DNA from: Elmis aenea | Taxonomy: Eukaryota > Arthropoda > Insecta > Coleoptera > Elmidae | DNA length: 64,000 nucleotides | Assembly (NCBI GenBank): GCA_947652605.1 | Contig: OX393581.1 | Coordinates: 14,326,640 to 14,390,639, forward strand | Direction: 5' to 3' | Made by a program: the position numbers and the translations under genes | The notes under the pieces: generated by a model | Databases searched by the model: none | Seen by the model: only the letters and a program-made list of their open reading frames with translations | What the model was told of the DNA's origin: nothing | Part shown: in pieces, positions 45,126-56,668 of the stretch | Layout: each line of letters begins with the position of its first letter | Position numbering within the stretch: position 1 is the first letter of the stretch

Positions 45126-46880
45126 CATATCGTGATACAGTGCTAAAGCAGAGCATAGTGAACCTGTGAGTAACACGACAAACTTGTGTTTTATGTTAGA
45201 AACCAAGAAACACCAATGGGGACATCATGGGGGAAAAATAAATTAATATACTCATAAACACCAAAAATATTTCACTCACTATTTACCACAATCTGTTATC
45301 ATTCATTAAAAACATCATTGTCAGAGGTATCTAAATCTTAACAAGATTGGAGTGATAAGAACATGTACCATTTGATTTTAAATTATAATAGTGCTGTTTG
45401 AATAAAAAATTGGAATTTTTTCTTTTAATATGAATTAAAATTAAGAATTTGCCCATTTAACAATATTCAAGGTTTTTCGGGGTTATTTTTAAAACCAAAG
45501 AGGTAATCGAAAAGGTAATGATTTCTGGGGCGCACTGTATTAATAAAGTGACCATTAGGTCAATTTATAACAATTCCCAATTCCCTTCATCACTAGCTAT
45601 CTTATATTTCAACAAAAATGTTATTAATAAAAGAAGGTAGTTCAATGCATAGCTTATTTTGCTAATTAAGTAGTATCTTATTTTAATTAAGTACAATCAA
45701 TTTATCTTTTTCCGAATATTTAAAAGACGATCGCCGACGACGAATCATTGAAAATTGCCAATGATAACAATTTATTATATTATAATAACCTTTAAACAAA
45801 GTAACCATGTGTAAAAAATAATATATATTGCCATATGAGTAATAATTAAAATTAAAAGTTGTCAAAAACATTGCTGAAAATAAACATTTCCAGCTATCAA
45901 TCTTATTGTCGCAAATTTCTACATCGGTCCAATGAATATCTCTAAGTGTTTAAGCGAAACGCGAATCAACTCATGAGCAACATCGCGCTGGATTTGTATA
46001 CTATAAATACCTTATTCGACAAATACTAGTTAGCGTATTGGGGCCAATGATAACTACAAGGCTAACATATGCACGGTCAATGAAACAGTCGTATGTCTTA
46101 CGCGCCCTAAAAATTGGGTACAAAATCGCAGATTATCTGCTGTTACACTTTTCTTTTGCTAGTTGGTTGCTGTATTATAACCATAGACGGTAGTCTTTAG
46201 TATGCAATTTGGCCACTAACAAATTAGAGATGCTTGAGTTAGTTTCTTTAATGTTGTACGTAACCAATGGAGGCAATTTGCCTGCGGTTGAACGTACACC
46301 TACACAGATTTATGTAACAGCAAATTAATCAAAATTTATTTGCGCAAGGATAACTGATTAGGAAATGTTTAAACAACAACTGTAAATTCGTGGAGAAATA
46401 AAACTGAATATAATATAAAAAATAATATAAAAAAAACCAGTAAAATATTATGATGCCGTGAGAGAACTGCAAAAAAATTTGAACTGTTTAGTCAAGCAAC
46501 TGTTTCAACCTAATAGAGTAATCTATAATTTATAACCAAAAATTCTGAAAGGGGAGACTACGTCACTACAATGGCCAATTCAAAACTGGCACTTTTTGAT
46601 CCTGAAACCAATTTCTTATGAATATGTAGGCCTATTATCCTGCTAAAAAATATAAAGTAGTGATGGCTTGTAGTATGTTCAGATTTGTCACATTTTCTTT
46701 AATCCAAAATGGAAAAGCATCTATATTCTTTTTTTTTACATAGTCAGCACCATTTTTAACAATTTGATTGTATAGAGAAAATAATTTTTTTGAAAGTCTT
46801 TCAACTAAAATAATTAAGGAGTGCAAAAAAATACAAAGAAAGCCTACTGGGAATAAAGAGCTGAATAACAAAAAATAGCT
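45126..46880. other. AT-rich non-coding DNA, no gene seen
   Basis: The first 50 bp are probably the Jockey 3' tail. Otherwise no recognisable feature. Confidence 0.45.
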
Positions 46881-46884
46881 GCAG

Positions 46885-47545
46885 TGAAGAAATTTTACCA
46901 CACCAGTAATAAATGCTTGATAAATAAAAAGGAGATCCAAAAAGAAACTAAGAAGCGAGTATTTTATGCAGTGTACGGTGCAGGCTCTATCAGAGGGGGG
47001 GCAAAAGGGGCTATTGCCCCGGGCCTCACAATTTTAGGGGGCCTCTTACAAATTTACGGGCTTTGCCCAGGGCCTCTTGTTTTCTCTGAAAGGCCCTGAG
47101 TGTACGTACCAATTCTTACTTACAGTTAAGAAACTTGGGCACTGACAAGCAAGCAAAAACAAAGGTTACAGGCGCAGGGGATAAGATTTTGGAGAAGAAT
47201 AAAAGGATGTAGACTAATTGATCAGATTAGCAACGGTAAAATCAGAAAAAGCCTAAGAGTGAAAGACATAAAGAAAAAGATGGAGACAAACCAATTAAGA
47301 TGGCTGGGACATCTACTACGCATGCCAAAAAACAGGTACGCAAAAATGTGATGGAAAATGAAGTTTGAAGGAAAAATAAGTAGAGGAACACCAAGAACGA
47401 AATGGAGGAAAACAAAGTAAGACATTGACTAGAAGAAAAAGGAGTCAGCTGGAGAGATGTGCCACAATTAGCCAATGATGGACAAAGATGGAGAACATAA
47501 TCAAGATCTAGGAAAAATACCTCGCCACCGAAAGGTACAGAAGAT
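46885..47545 (+). pseudogene. LINE 3' end, a second RTE-like lineage, interrupted by a MITE
   Basis: The frame reads KFYHTSNKCLINKKEIQKET, then KKRVFYAVY. After the MITE it resumes VPILTYS, a stop, then ETWALTSKQKQRLQAQGIRF. It continues WRRIKGCRLIDQISNGKIRK, SLRVKDIKKKMETNQLRWLG and HLLRMPKNRYAKM. This is the same C-terminal block (ETWALT ... LRWLGH-x-x-RM) as in the copies at 23-25 kb, but too diverged in sequence to be the same family. Stops and a frameshift occur from about 47350. The 3' end is near 47545. Confidence 0.85.
46978..47098. mobile_element. 121-bp hAT-type MITE
   Basis: The left end contains CAGGCTCTATCAGAGGGGGG and the right end reads TCTGAAAGGCCCTG, related in inverse. The duplication AGTGTACG lies at 46970-46977 and 47099-47106. 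Removing it restores the LINE codons YAVYVPILTY. The inside is GC-rich (GGGGCCTC, GCCCCGGGCC). It is the smallest bounded element here. Confidence 0.83.
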
Positions 47546-47673
47546 GTAAATTATAAAAATAAAAATTTAGAATTGCTTTTTTATTAAAATATCTGATAAA
47601 AATGTTAAGACCGGTTACAAGCTTACAGGACGCTCGTTTTTTCAGTAACAATATTACTTAGAAATAATTATGC

Positions 47674-47735
47674 AAGGCAACAACTAACGAAGAGATAAGG
47701 GTCTTAAAACTGGATTTTTAGGTCTAGAAGACATC
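47674..47735 (+). ncRNA. Hammerhead-like motif, copy 4 (most degenerate)
   Basis: It reads CTAACGA, AGAGATAAGGGTCTT, AAAACTGG. It aligns with the other copies over the core, but stem I is lost. Confidence 0.3.
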
Positions 47736-47894
47736 ATTTATAAAAACAGTTAGAGAATTTATATATGATTAAATTTGTATATATCGCAAAACAAGCTTTT
47801 TTAAAATTCCACATCACTTGCATATCTATCTTATAAAGGGACGGACAAAAGATTTGATTCAGTTTTGAAAAGCTGATAATTTCCATTTTTAATA

Positions 47895-48285
47895 ATTACT
47901 AGCGTAGTGACCTGGCTTCGCTCGGTGATTTTTTTTATCAATCACAGACTACTCGCGCTTCGCGCTCGCGCCCGGTGGACGTTTTTCACCTTTGAGAATT
48001 TTGGATCTTTTGGGAATTTTTGTATCTATTGAGAATTTTTGTATCTATTGAGAATTTTGAAATTTTTGTGATATTTGGATCTTTTGGGAATTTTGGTTCT
48101 TTTGGGAATTTTTGGAACTTCTGGGAATTCTTATATAGCCTATCTTCTTCCCATGGTCCTATAGATTGTCTGTGCCAAATTTGGTCAGGATCGGATGAAT
48201 GGTATAGGAATGCATAAAGGACAAACATCCATACAAACATACATACATACATACATTCATTTTTATATATATAGATTATGATCAT
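47895..48285 (+). repeat. Dispersed repeat with (ACAT)n tail
   Basis: It begins ATAATTACTAGCGTAGTGAC followed by CTGGCTTCGCTCGG, and ends CATACATACATACATTCATT plus TTTATATATATAGAT. This start and tail combination is common in insect genomes, but I cannot place it in a class with certainty. Between 47990 and 48130 there are degenerate tandem units of GAGAATTTTTGTATCTATT and GGATCTTTTGGGAATTTT. The conserved part AAATTTGGTCAGGATCGG precedes the tail. Confidence 0.6.
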
Positions 48286-48320
48286 TTTTGATAATATCAA
48301 CTTATTATTAGCGTATTAAT

Positions 48321-49104
48321 TGAAAATTGCGGAAAATTGCTCGAAAGACAATTGCTCGAAAGACAATTCCTCGAAGGACAATTGCTCGAAAGACAATTAC
48401 TCGAAAGACAATTATTGCTCGAAAGACAATTGCTGGAATACAATTTCTCGAAAAATTGTTCCTCGAATGGAAAGTTCCTCGAAAGCTTAGTTGCTTGAAT
48501 AACAATTTCTCGAAAAAAAAATTGCTCGAAATAATAAAATAAGTTACTTAAACTGAACGTAAGATAACAACAATATAGTCAGAATCAGCAGTTATGTAGT
48601 ATGTAATATTTTCAAATATTTATAGTGTTTATCTCAACAACAAATTAAAAAACTTTCGTAACTCGCACCACATGAGTTTTAAAAGGTTTTGCGCTTTGTT
48701 GTTTTTTTTTTTTGTTTTCACAGCCTATTATGTTTATCTTAAAAAATAAACTAAAAAACCTTTGTAACTTGCGCATTATTGAAAATAAATACATCAACCC
48801 TTATATATTTGGAATAAGAAAAACATACGGCATTTAAATAGGTCATGACCAACTAAAACTTTCATTTAAAAAAAGGTAAGTTTGTGTCATAACTTTATAA
48901 ACAAATGTAAACAACTTTTCTAGTACATTTAATTATTTTGTAATTTTTTAAGTAACTTATTTCATTATTTCGAGCAATTTTCTTTTCGAGAAATTGCTAT
49001 TCAAGCAACTAGGCTTTCGAGGAACTTTCCATTGGAAGAACAATTTTTCGAGAAATTTTATTCGAGCAATTTATTTTCGAGCAACTGTTTTTGAGCAATT
49101 TTCA
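48321..49104. mobile_element. Foldback-type element with TTGCTCGAAAGACAA minisatellite arms
   Basis: The left arm (48321-48545) consists of about seven units of TTGCTCGAAAGACAA, then TTTCTCGAAAAATTGTTCC, GGAAAGTTCCTCGAAAGC and TTGCTTGAATA. The right arm (48955-49104) is the inverse of the same order but with fewer tandem units. The ends are TGAAAATTGC and GCAATTTTCA. The centre (about 48690-48900) matches the inside of the palindromic MITE at 56029-56668. A repeated-unit arm is the hallmark of Foldback-like elements. I found no TSD. The Lys/Arg-rich 71-aa frame over the left arm is a by-product of the repeat. Confidence 0.8.
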
Positions 49105-50644
49105 CCAAACTGTCGATACAGAGTTAATCAGTTGTCAAAAAAAATAGCATACCTTGTACATCGCAGTGCATAGTATTTACTAAGGTAGTCCCTAAATGCT
49201 ATTAGAATTATTTTCTTAATGACCATAGGTCACCCCCCAATTTTGTTCTACCCATAAAAAGATTCGTGTCTGTAAAATTTCAAGTCATTTGACCAATGCT
49301 TAGAGGTCGCGAAAACGGTTTGAAATTTAGCATTGTTTACGTACCTATATGCGTTTAGCCTGAAATTCAAAAAAGACATTAAAAGGTAGACTGTAGATGT
49401 TTGTTTACTGTTTCTCTTTAATTATTGAGGGAGTGACCCATTACCATATCAAAAATGATAAATAAGGACCTACCTAGTATTTACGTTCAAAAAATGTAAG
49501 GCAGACGGACAGACGAGCAATTTATGCGGCTTACTTAATGTATAATTGCACTCCTATAAATTAACAATCCATTTAGCTTGAAAAATAACCTTCAACACTA
49601 AGCCGCAATAATTCAAGATAAAGAGACATTACAACTTTAAAATAAACAATCTTTTCTTAAAATACAACAATTATTCGTTTATATACGTGATAACGACATC
49701 CCATGAATCTACTGACGCAAACGGCACAATATAATTATATCCACTAAATATATATTACTACATTGTGAACTTAAAGATAACATACAAAAAAATCAAAGTG
49801 CTCTTCATATCATGAAAAACAAAATGGATTTTATAGAAAATTAGGATTGGGGCAATACCTATGAAGTTCTATGTATCGAGTAAGTCTGACAACAAATTTC
49901 AAAATGTAGTTGTTGATTCGATTGCTAATGCTCGCAATACCACTAAGTGTGTTGATGTTTGAAATTGCAGTTTTAATAACATGAAAAAATAAATATATCC
50001 CGTGTGAATGAACTTGCAACTGCGACCTTTACGCACGTGAGTTCAAATTAATGTCATTTAATAGATACAAATGTATAATGACTCGTTATTATGCATTAAC
50101 AGGGGCAGCGTGGACTGTAATTTACCCGGTTGGAAGGATTCATGTTATTAAAATTTTAAAGAAACCGTTTTATAGCAGCTCGAGGTATTGTACTAAAGAT
50201 TTGATAAATTCATATATCCAAGGTAAAAATTTTTAGTTTAAAATTAAAATGCTGTCCAAGACGTTGTTGTAATTTGATACCTTTTTAATATTTTCGTGAT
50301 TCGTTTATTGATCTAAACACGCTTAATTAAAATTAACTTTTTTTTTTTAAATAATTTCTTGGTAAAATACAAGACCAGTTTTAACGTTCTCGTCTTTGCA
50401 TCATTGGAGAATCAAAAATTCATCTTAAGGGGTGCAAAGCATATAGTATTCCGCACATATTCCGTCCCAATTATTACCAGCATAAGGAGACAGTCGATTC
50501 TTTAGTGCCACATGACTATTTGAGCAGGTTATTTTGAACTGGTATAAGTCACTGATATTATTTTGAGGTAACAAATGTTTTGCATTTCAAAAAATATTTA
50601 TGTTAACTATAGAGGAATTTGACTTATACATATTTGTTGGTTCT
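49105..50644. other. AT-rich non-coding DNA, no gene seen
   Basis: No bounded repeat or exon was recognised. Confidence 0.45.
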
Positions 50645-51156
50645 AGGACAATCACCCCCTGGACAATCACCCCCCGGACAATAACCCCCCATACAAATAA
50701 CCCCCGGACAAATAACCCCCGCACAAATAACCCCCCGTGTAAAAAACCCCCCGTGCAAAAAAAAAACAACGACTAACTTGAAATATCGGTAAATTATGAT
50801 GGTCGCAATGTAAAGTGTTAAAGTTGCAAATAAAAAAATTAAAGGCAGAATAACAATATAATCTTCTTCTGGTAACATAATTCCAAATCGCTGCATGAAT
50901 TGTGCGTACAAAGGTAACACCCGAAGAAGATTTTCTTTTTTTTTGCAACTTTATCACTTTACATTGCGGCAATTATAATCTACTGTTATTTCAAGTTAGT
51001 CGTTGTTTTTTTCTGCACTGGGGGTTAATTGTCTGGGAGGGTTTTTACACGGGGGGTTATCTGCGCGGGAGTTATTTGTCCGGGCGTTATTTGTACGGGG
51101 GGTTATTGTCCGAGGGTTATTGTCCGGGGGGTGATTGTCCAGGGGGTGATTGTCCT
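50645..51156. mobile_element. Foldback-type palindrome with CCCCCCGGACAATAA minisatellite arms
   Basis: The left arm begins AGGACAATCACCCCCTGGAC and runs through about eight degenerate units of ACAA(A)TAACCCCCCGG to 50760. The right arm (51012-51156) is its inverse, ending GGGGGTGATTGTCCT. Pairing continues inward (AACAACGACTAACTTGAAAT mirrored near 50985-51007; GCAATGTAAAGTG mirrored near 50955), so almost the whole 512 bp folds on itself. The GC-rich arms contrast sharply with the AT-rich surroundings. I found no TSD. Confidence 0.85.
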
Positions 51157-51397
51157 GTTACCATATTGGTTATCACGGTTACTTATATTTTATTGAGTAC
51201 CCATAATTTCGCGCAGACGTTAACCAATCGCCATTTTTTATTACTGTAAAGTGACTTAAGCCACTTTCAAAATTAATAGTTTATGATAACAACGGATTTA
51301 TGTTAATTTTGTCCGATGTGTTTTACTGAAGTGATGTTTAATAAGACAGAGATTTAAGAAAATTAGTGAGTAAATTATATAATGTAAGTAATTTATA

Positions 51398-52248
51398 CAG
51401 TGTGTGTAAAAAGTAATGTAACGGATCAATATCTCGTCTTGTGACACCTATACAAAAAAAAGTTTTATACAAAAGTGTTGTTTGTAGTAATTTACTACAT
51501 AACCTTAAATTATTTGCAACTATACACAGTGTTTTTTTTTTGCGCACAGATACGTCACTATGTTTTCTTAAATAAAACTTGCAGTGTATTTTATAATTTT
51601 TAAATGTAAAATTGAATTCTCTTTCTAAAACATATAGGTTTTATGTATCTAAATTCAGTAGTTTTTGAGGTATTTAAGTTTTTTAAAAATATTGACAGAA
51701 ACAGGAGTCCGAAAGAATAATAATATTTCACAACTTGGCTAAGTCAGAACGAATTCCTTTAAAATTTTGCAGGACAATAGTGTCACAATGGTTGTTGTGC
51801 AGTTGAAATTTTAAAATGCACACGGTGTTCCTTATGCCCGGTCCATTTAGTCAAACTTCAAACACGAATAAGTCAGTTTTTTACATTTTCTTATTGATCA
51901 TGTAATTTTCTATAAAAAGTTTTAAAGGTCAAATATGTCTAAAATCAGTATTTTGCAAGTTATTGCGGTTTTCTTGATAATTTACGGATACAAACACAAT
52001 ATTTAATAGCATTAAAATAGGAGGCTTGGAAAATATCTTCAAAATTTGTTTTAAATGTCAAATGCAACTCCATTTTCATCTTTTGACTGTATTTTGCATT
52101 GTGTTTTTAATTAATTTTTAAAGAAATACAAGTTTAATAAATTTGTTTCGTGTTTAGGAAAAAGGTATAATAATTATTTATTTACGGGACTATTGCAAAA
52201 AAAAGCAATTAGAAAATCGTTTATTGTACTTACTTTTTGTACACACTG
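51398..52248. mobile_element. TACAGTGTG-family MITE, 851 bp
   Basis: The ends are CAGTGTGTGTAAAAAGTAAT and TTACTTTTTGTACACACTG, flanked by TA. The left part (AATATCTCGTCTTGTGACA, then TTTTTTTTTGCGCACAGA) matches the right flank of the 3096-3810 element in inverse and the arms at 31160-32090. No coding sequence. Confidence 0.8.
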
Positions 52249-52889
52249 TATAATATACTTCATAATAAATCTATTCAAGTACTTTTTCATTATAATAAAT
52301 ATTTATAAAACACATAAGTAATAAGTAATTAATCTGTAAATTAATTTTGAAACACAAGTAGAAGTAATTTACATATCGTATTTCATACAAAATTTTATTC
52401 ATATATTGATAGGAGTGATGAAAATTTCAATTTGTTTTAAATTTTTAAATAACTGTGGTCAATTGGGGGTATATAGGAAAGCAAATCCATCATTATGCCA
52501 TTTTCAAAACAAATGTACTTGCAATTCTTTTTAAATATAAAATTTCTTTTGACGAAAATAGTAATGATTTTGAAATAAATTGTAAGCAAAATGTTTAAAG
52601 ATAAAAATACCATGAAGTTTTGTAAATTTGTAACTCATTTTTCGCAAAATGTGACTTATGCCCATAGATAAAGAACATAACTTATGCGTTTGTCAGCATT
52701 AACGGCTCATTTGATGAAATGTATTTGACAATGTCGCAAGATATCGATAACTACTCCATTTATTTATTTTATCCACTCAGACATTTCAAGCAAGTTCTTT
52801 TTTATTGGATTTTTTTTTGGGAGTGCAAATGCACCCTCGCATCCCCTGGTTACGCCCATGGTCTCATTTATTTAAATTTAAATGACTAA
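52249..52889. other. AT-rich non-coding DNA, nothing recognised
   Basis: Near 52830, GCACCCTCGCATCCCCTGGT followed by TACGCCCATGG looks like the end of a hAT-type repeat, but no partner was found. Confidence 0.4.
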
Positions 52890-52950
52890 GAATGCAACTG
52901 ATCAAGAGACGAGTGTTAAAATTGATTTTAAATTTCGACAAGAAATCTTT
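52890..52950 (+). ncRNA. Hammerhead-like motif, copy 5 (degenerate)
   Basis: It reads AATGCAA, CTGATCA, AGAGACGAGTGTT, AAAATTG, with ATTTCGACAAGAAATC following. The 5' arm ATGCAA is the best-preserved stem I strand. The core has a G-to-C change in CTGATGA and lacks the G of GAAA. Confidence 0.35.
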
Positions 52951-54882
52951 AAATAAAAACGATTTTCAATTAGGCTTTTGAGTCGATTAACTCCAGGATA
53001 TAAAAATAAAGTTACAAGGACGCATAACGGCCAAAGTTTTATCGAAAATTGTGCAAAATCTTAAAAATATAGGGTGCACCTAAGGGATCTGTTGAACCAT
53101 AGTTAGACCAACGAAATTATTTAGAAAAGGCAATCAACGATGCATTTATTTTTTGATTAAAATCCATGGTCCACTGGATACAAACGAAAGCGAAACCAGC
53201 ATTTTTTTTAAATCCTAAATGTCTTCATTGCATTATTTAATGAAAGTTTTTTTTTTTTCAGAAAAACAGTGATAGTTTGCATAGCGTAAAATTGCTAAAT
53301 TTAATTGTTACGAGGTTACGACTGTATTAATTTTAAGATAAATGACAAAGGTAAAATTTTTCTAATAGACGACGGTTGACAAAGCATAGAAATCAAAGTA
53401 AACCTTATATATTTTAAATAAAATTGTGAATTGTAGTAGTAATATCCTGCATAACTATTATATTTGGTTTAGCTTTTGCAACAATTCGTCACGACAAGAG
53501 AAGAAGAGTTTAAAAATTAAGATAAAATGGCCAAAATGAGCAAGTTTCTAGTTGTTTTTAACTATCAAAAATGCTGAACACAACTTTCCGAGAAGTCACG
53601 ATGACATTGAATAAAATAATTAACGTCAAAATATTGACAATAAATATTGGCTGTGTAAAAGTAATATTCGTGCGTCAAAAACTGTTAAAAGAGACGTCAA
53701 TAAACATATTGACAATAAACACTGATTGTCTAGCAAAAAGCTCTTTTACGAAAATATAAAATTGTGGTTTAGGTAACTTAAAATGTTTGTTTAATAGATA
53801 CGCGCGCTGTATTTCAACTGGATGCACATTTACAGAATCAAATCACTCAAAAACTGTATGGCTATATTTAAACTGACTAGTCACATACTTTAAAGACGAA
53901 ATAAAAATGTTAAAACGTGCTTTTGGAACTGCATTTATGACAAAACAATTGAATATTTGTGGTGTGCAAGTACAAGGCTCATAATACTAGGAAAAAATTG
54001 GTAAATTATAATTTTCCATTGAATGTATTAGTCATTATTTACCGAAAGCCACAATAAATTTTTACGTCTCTAATATTTAATGACTAATCCAAAATAAATT
54101 TATAGCTACGTAAAATATTTTTCATTACAGTTACATTTTTTATAAGATAAATTTTAAACTTAAAAAACGTTCTACTATTTTTTGCTTGTGCGTTTTTTTT
54201 TTGTTCTGGCTGGTTTCATAAGGCTACTATCACAGGCATTATAGTATAAAAATTATATAAAAATGTGGTGAAGTTATTTCAAAATTAGAAACTCTTTAAT
54301 ACTACTTAGAATGATGCACAAAATTAAATTGCAGAAAGGATCGACCGACACTAGTTTAAAAAAATATGTATTGGTTTAATTAAGGTATTCAGGAATAAAA
54401 CATAACTAAATTATCAGGAAACAAATTAATCCCAGTCTATTAACTATTGTAAAGTAATTAACAAAAAAAATCGAATTTTCAAAAATCCATTTACCACAAA
54501 TTTGTTAATTTTTGTATGCTTAAAATGTAAAGAGACAAGTATTATAAGGTCAGGTCAAAAACATCATAGAATACTTTAAAAACATACATGTTTACAGTTA
54601 TATACTAAATTGCTTCTCAACTGTAATTTATTGGTATAATTACATCCAACAAAATAATAAAAATATCGGCTTATTTAATGAAGAAAAAAATACACATGCT
54701 ATCATGTTGCTATAGGTTGATAGGAATAAATTCTTAAATAAAGCAAACACACAGCTTTTCGAAAATATATGAATAGTTGACAATCAGATAAACAATTTTT
54801 TATTAATAACTTGTTTTTTTTTTATAGTGATTGTATTTTTATAAAAAAATATTATTAACTTTCTCAAATATGACTTATTATA
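52951..54882. other. AT-rich non-coding DNA, no gene seen
   Basis: A short direct repeat (CATATTGACAATAAACA and AAATATTGACAATAAATA, about 80 bp apart near 53630-53725) is the only structure noted. Confidence 0.45.
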
Positions 54883-54884
54883 CA

Positions 54885-55735
54885 GGATAAGGTGAGCAGC
54901 TTGGGGATTTCGTGAACGGTAAGAGATACAGAGTTGGTTAAACGAGTAAAAATGATCTATGATTTAAGAACAACAGTTCCAGGAAAAAATATATTGAAAA
55001 AAATTAATAGTTTTTGCACTATTCATACAAAACTAAAAAATTACGTTTTCGATTTGTGCTTGAAATCATATTCAAAATATTTTATGGCCCTATTAGGCTT
55101 TGAATGCATATTATAATTTACATTCAATAGTAACAGTAACTGAAACATCATAAATTATTATGAAATGTAAAAAATATCTTAAATTAATAATTATGTAAGT
55201 TTTTTGTGTTTAATTAAGAACAGCTAGTTTATTTAAGTGATGTTTGGTTTTGTTTTTCAATGATCACTTTGATTAAACTTAATAAATTCAATGATATTGT
55301 AATAACTTACTTATTTTCAAAGATAAACCTAACCACCAATACATTAATAAAACGAGAAAAAAATCTCTTTTTAATGGTGTCACAGCCAGCTACAACCCGT
55401 CTTTAAAATAAGAAAGTTAATGTTAAAATAACAAAAACAAATGAAGATAGGTAAAATACATTAACAAATTTCAAATCTACGCAAAAAAGTGTTCTAACAA
55501 TGTCAAAAAATATTTCCAGAGTGATTTCATATAAGGAAGCTATAAGCAAAAATCGAAATTGCCATTTTATAGATTTTTATGAATAGCGCAAAAACTATAA
55601 ATTTTTTTCAAGATATTTTTTACTAGAATAGTTGCTCTTAAATCATACTTCGATCTTTTTGATTTATTTAGCCAACTCTGTGTCTTCTACCGTTTACGAG
55701 ATCTCCATGCTGTTCACAATAACTTTGTGTATCAA
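54885..55735. repeat. Inverted-repeat element (CGTGAACGGTAAGAGATACA)
   Basis: The left arm starts near TACAGGATAAGGTGAGCAGC and contains AACGGTAAGAGATACAGAGT, then TTGAAAAAAATTAATAGTTT. The right arm near 55560-55710 is its inverse (AACTCTGTGTCTTCTACCGT, AACTATAAATTTTTTTCAA). The arms have diverged considerably. A related fragment lies near 15512. Confidence 0.7.
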
Positions 55736-55930
55736 ATTGAAGCTTATTATCAGCTCATTAATTTGACGTTTCTACATTTTAAAACAAAACAACGCAACGA
55801 TATCCATGGGGAAAAAAGTTTGAAACATCGCCAAAACTTTTGCAATGAGCTTAAATTCTGCCCAACTTTGCTAAATTTACTAACTCTCAAACATGTAAAA
55901 TAAACAAGCTACCCATCTAATGCCTTAGAA

Positions 55931-56028
55931 CAGGGGTTCCCAACCTTATTGAGGCGCGGGCGCAATCGAGATTGAGAAAAATAGTGGCGGGCGCAATTTG
56001 GATTTAAAAAAAAATCAAGTATTATGTA
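55931..56028. repeat. hAT-like left end (CAGGGGTTCCCAACC)
   Basis: CAGGGGTTCCCAACCTTATT followed by GCGCGGGCGCAAT is typical of a hAT terminus. The matching right end was not located. The next MITE interrupts it at 56029. Confidence 0.5.
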
Positions 56029-56668
56029 CAGGGTGGTCCAAATTCGATGGGATTGCATGCGCATCTCGCTTAATGGGCAAGATAGAGAAACGGTTAAAGT
56101 ACCATAAATGTGCAGTTTTTTGGGAAAAAGAAAAACCGTTTTCAAAAATATTTTATCATTTCCGGTTTTTGAGGTATTTGAAAAAAACTGTTTTTTTGTT
56201 ATATTTATAATGTGTCATATCTCTCTTATTGTTGTAAATATCGAAAAAGATTATAAAAATTATTTTAAGATGTTTTTATGTTGATTTTGAAATTATTTAA
56301 AAAAAAAAATTTGCACTGGCCGTTAAAAAGTTATGACACAAACTTACCTGTTTTTAAAAAGAAGCTATAGTTGGCTATGACCTATTTAAATTCCTTATTT
56401 TTTCCCGTTCCAAATACATAAGAGTTGACGTACTTATTTTTAATAATACCCAAGTTACAATGGTTTTTCAATTTTTTTTTAATGAAAAACAAAAAATAGG
56501 CTGTGAAAACAAAAAAAAAAACAAGTAAAAGAGGAAATGATAGAATATATTTGACAACTGTTCTGAAATTTTCCCAAAAAACTGCACATTTTTGGTAATT
56601 TAACCGTTTCTCTATCTTAAATATTAACCGAGATACCCATGCAATCCCATCGAATTTGGACCACCCTG
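56029..56668. mobile_element. Palindromic MITE, CAGGGTGGTCC ends, 640 bp
   Basis: It begins CAGGGTGGTCCAAATTCGAT and ends ATCGAATTTGGACCACCCTG. The arms stay paired through GATAGAGAAACGGTTAAA and GTGCAGTTTTTTGGGAAAA. TA precedes it and TTA follows. The inner right half (56340-56525) is shared, inverted, with the core of the foldback element at 48321-49104. No coding sequence: the reading frames on its two arms are mirror images. Confidence 0.87.

Noticed and set aside
48327..48542. Lys/Arg-rich 71-aa frame with repeated ARKTI units
   Set aside because: It is the translation of the TTGCTCGAAAGACAA minisatellite in the foldback arm, not a protein gene.
48321..51156. CRISPR-like array of short repeats
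   Set aside because: The units are directly tandem without unique spacers, lie in inverted arms, and the genome is clearly eukaryotic.
50587..51249. Several open frames rich in Gly and Cys (for example repeats of GGYLCGG type)
   Set aside because: They are readings through the GC-rich minisatellite arms, on both strands and in several frames.
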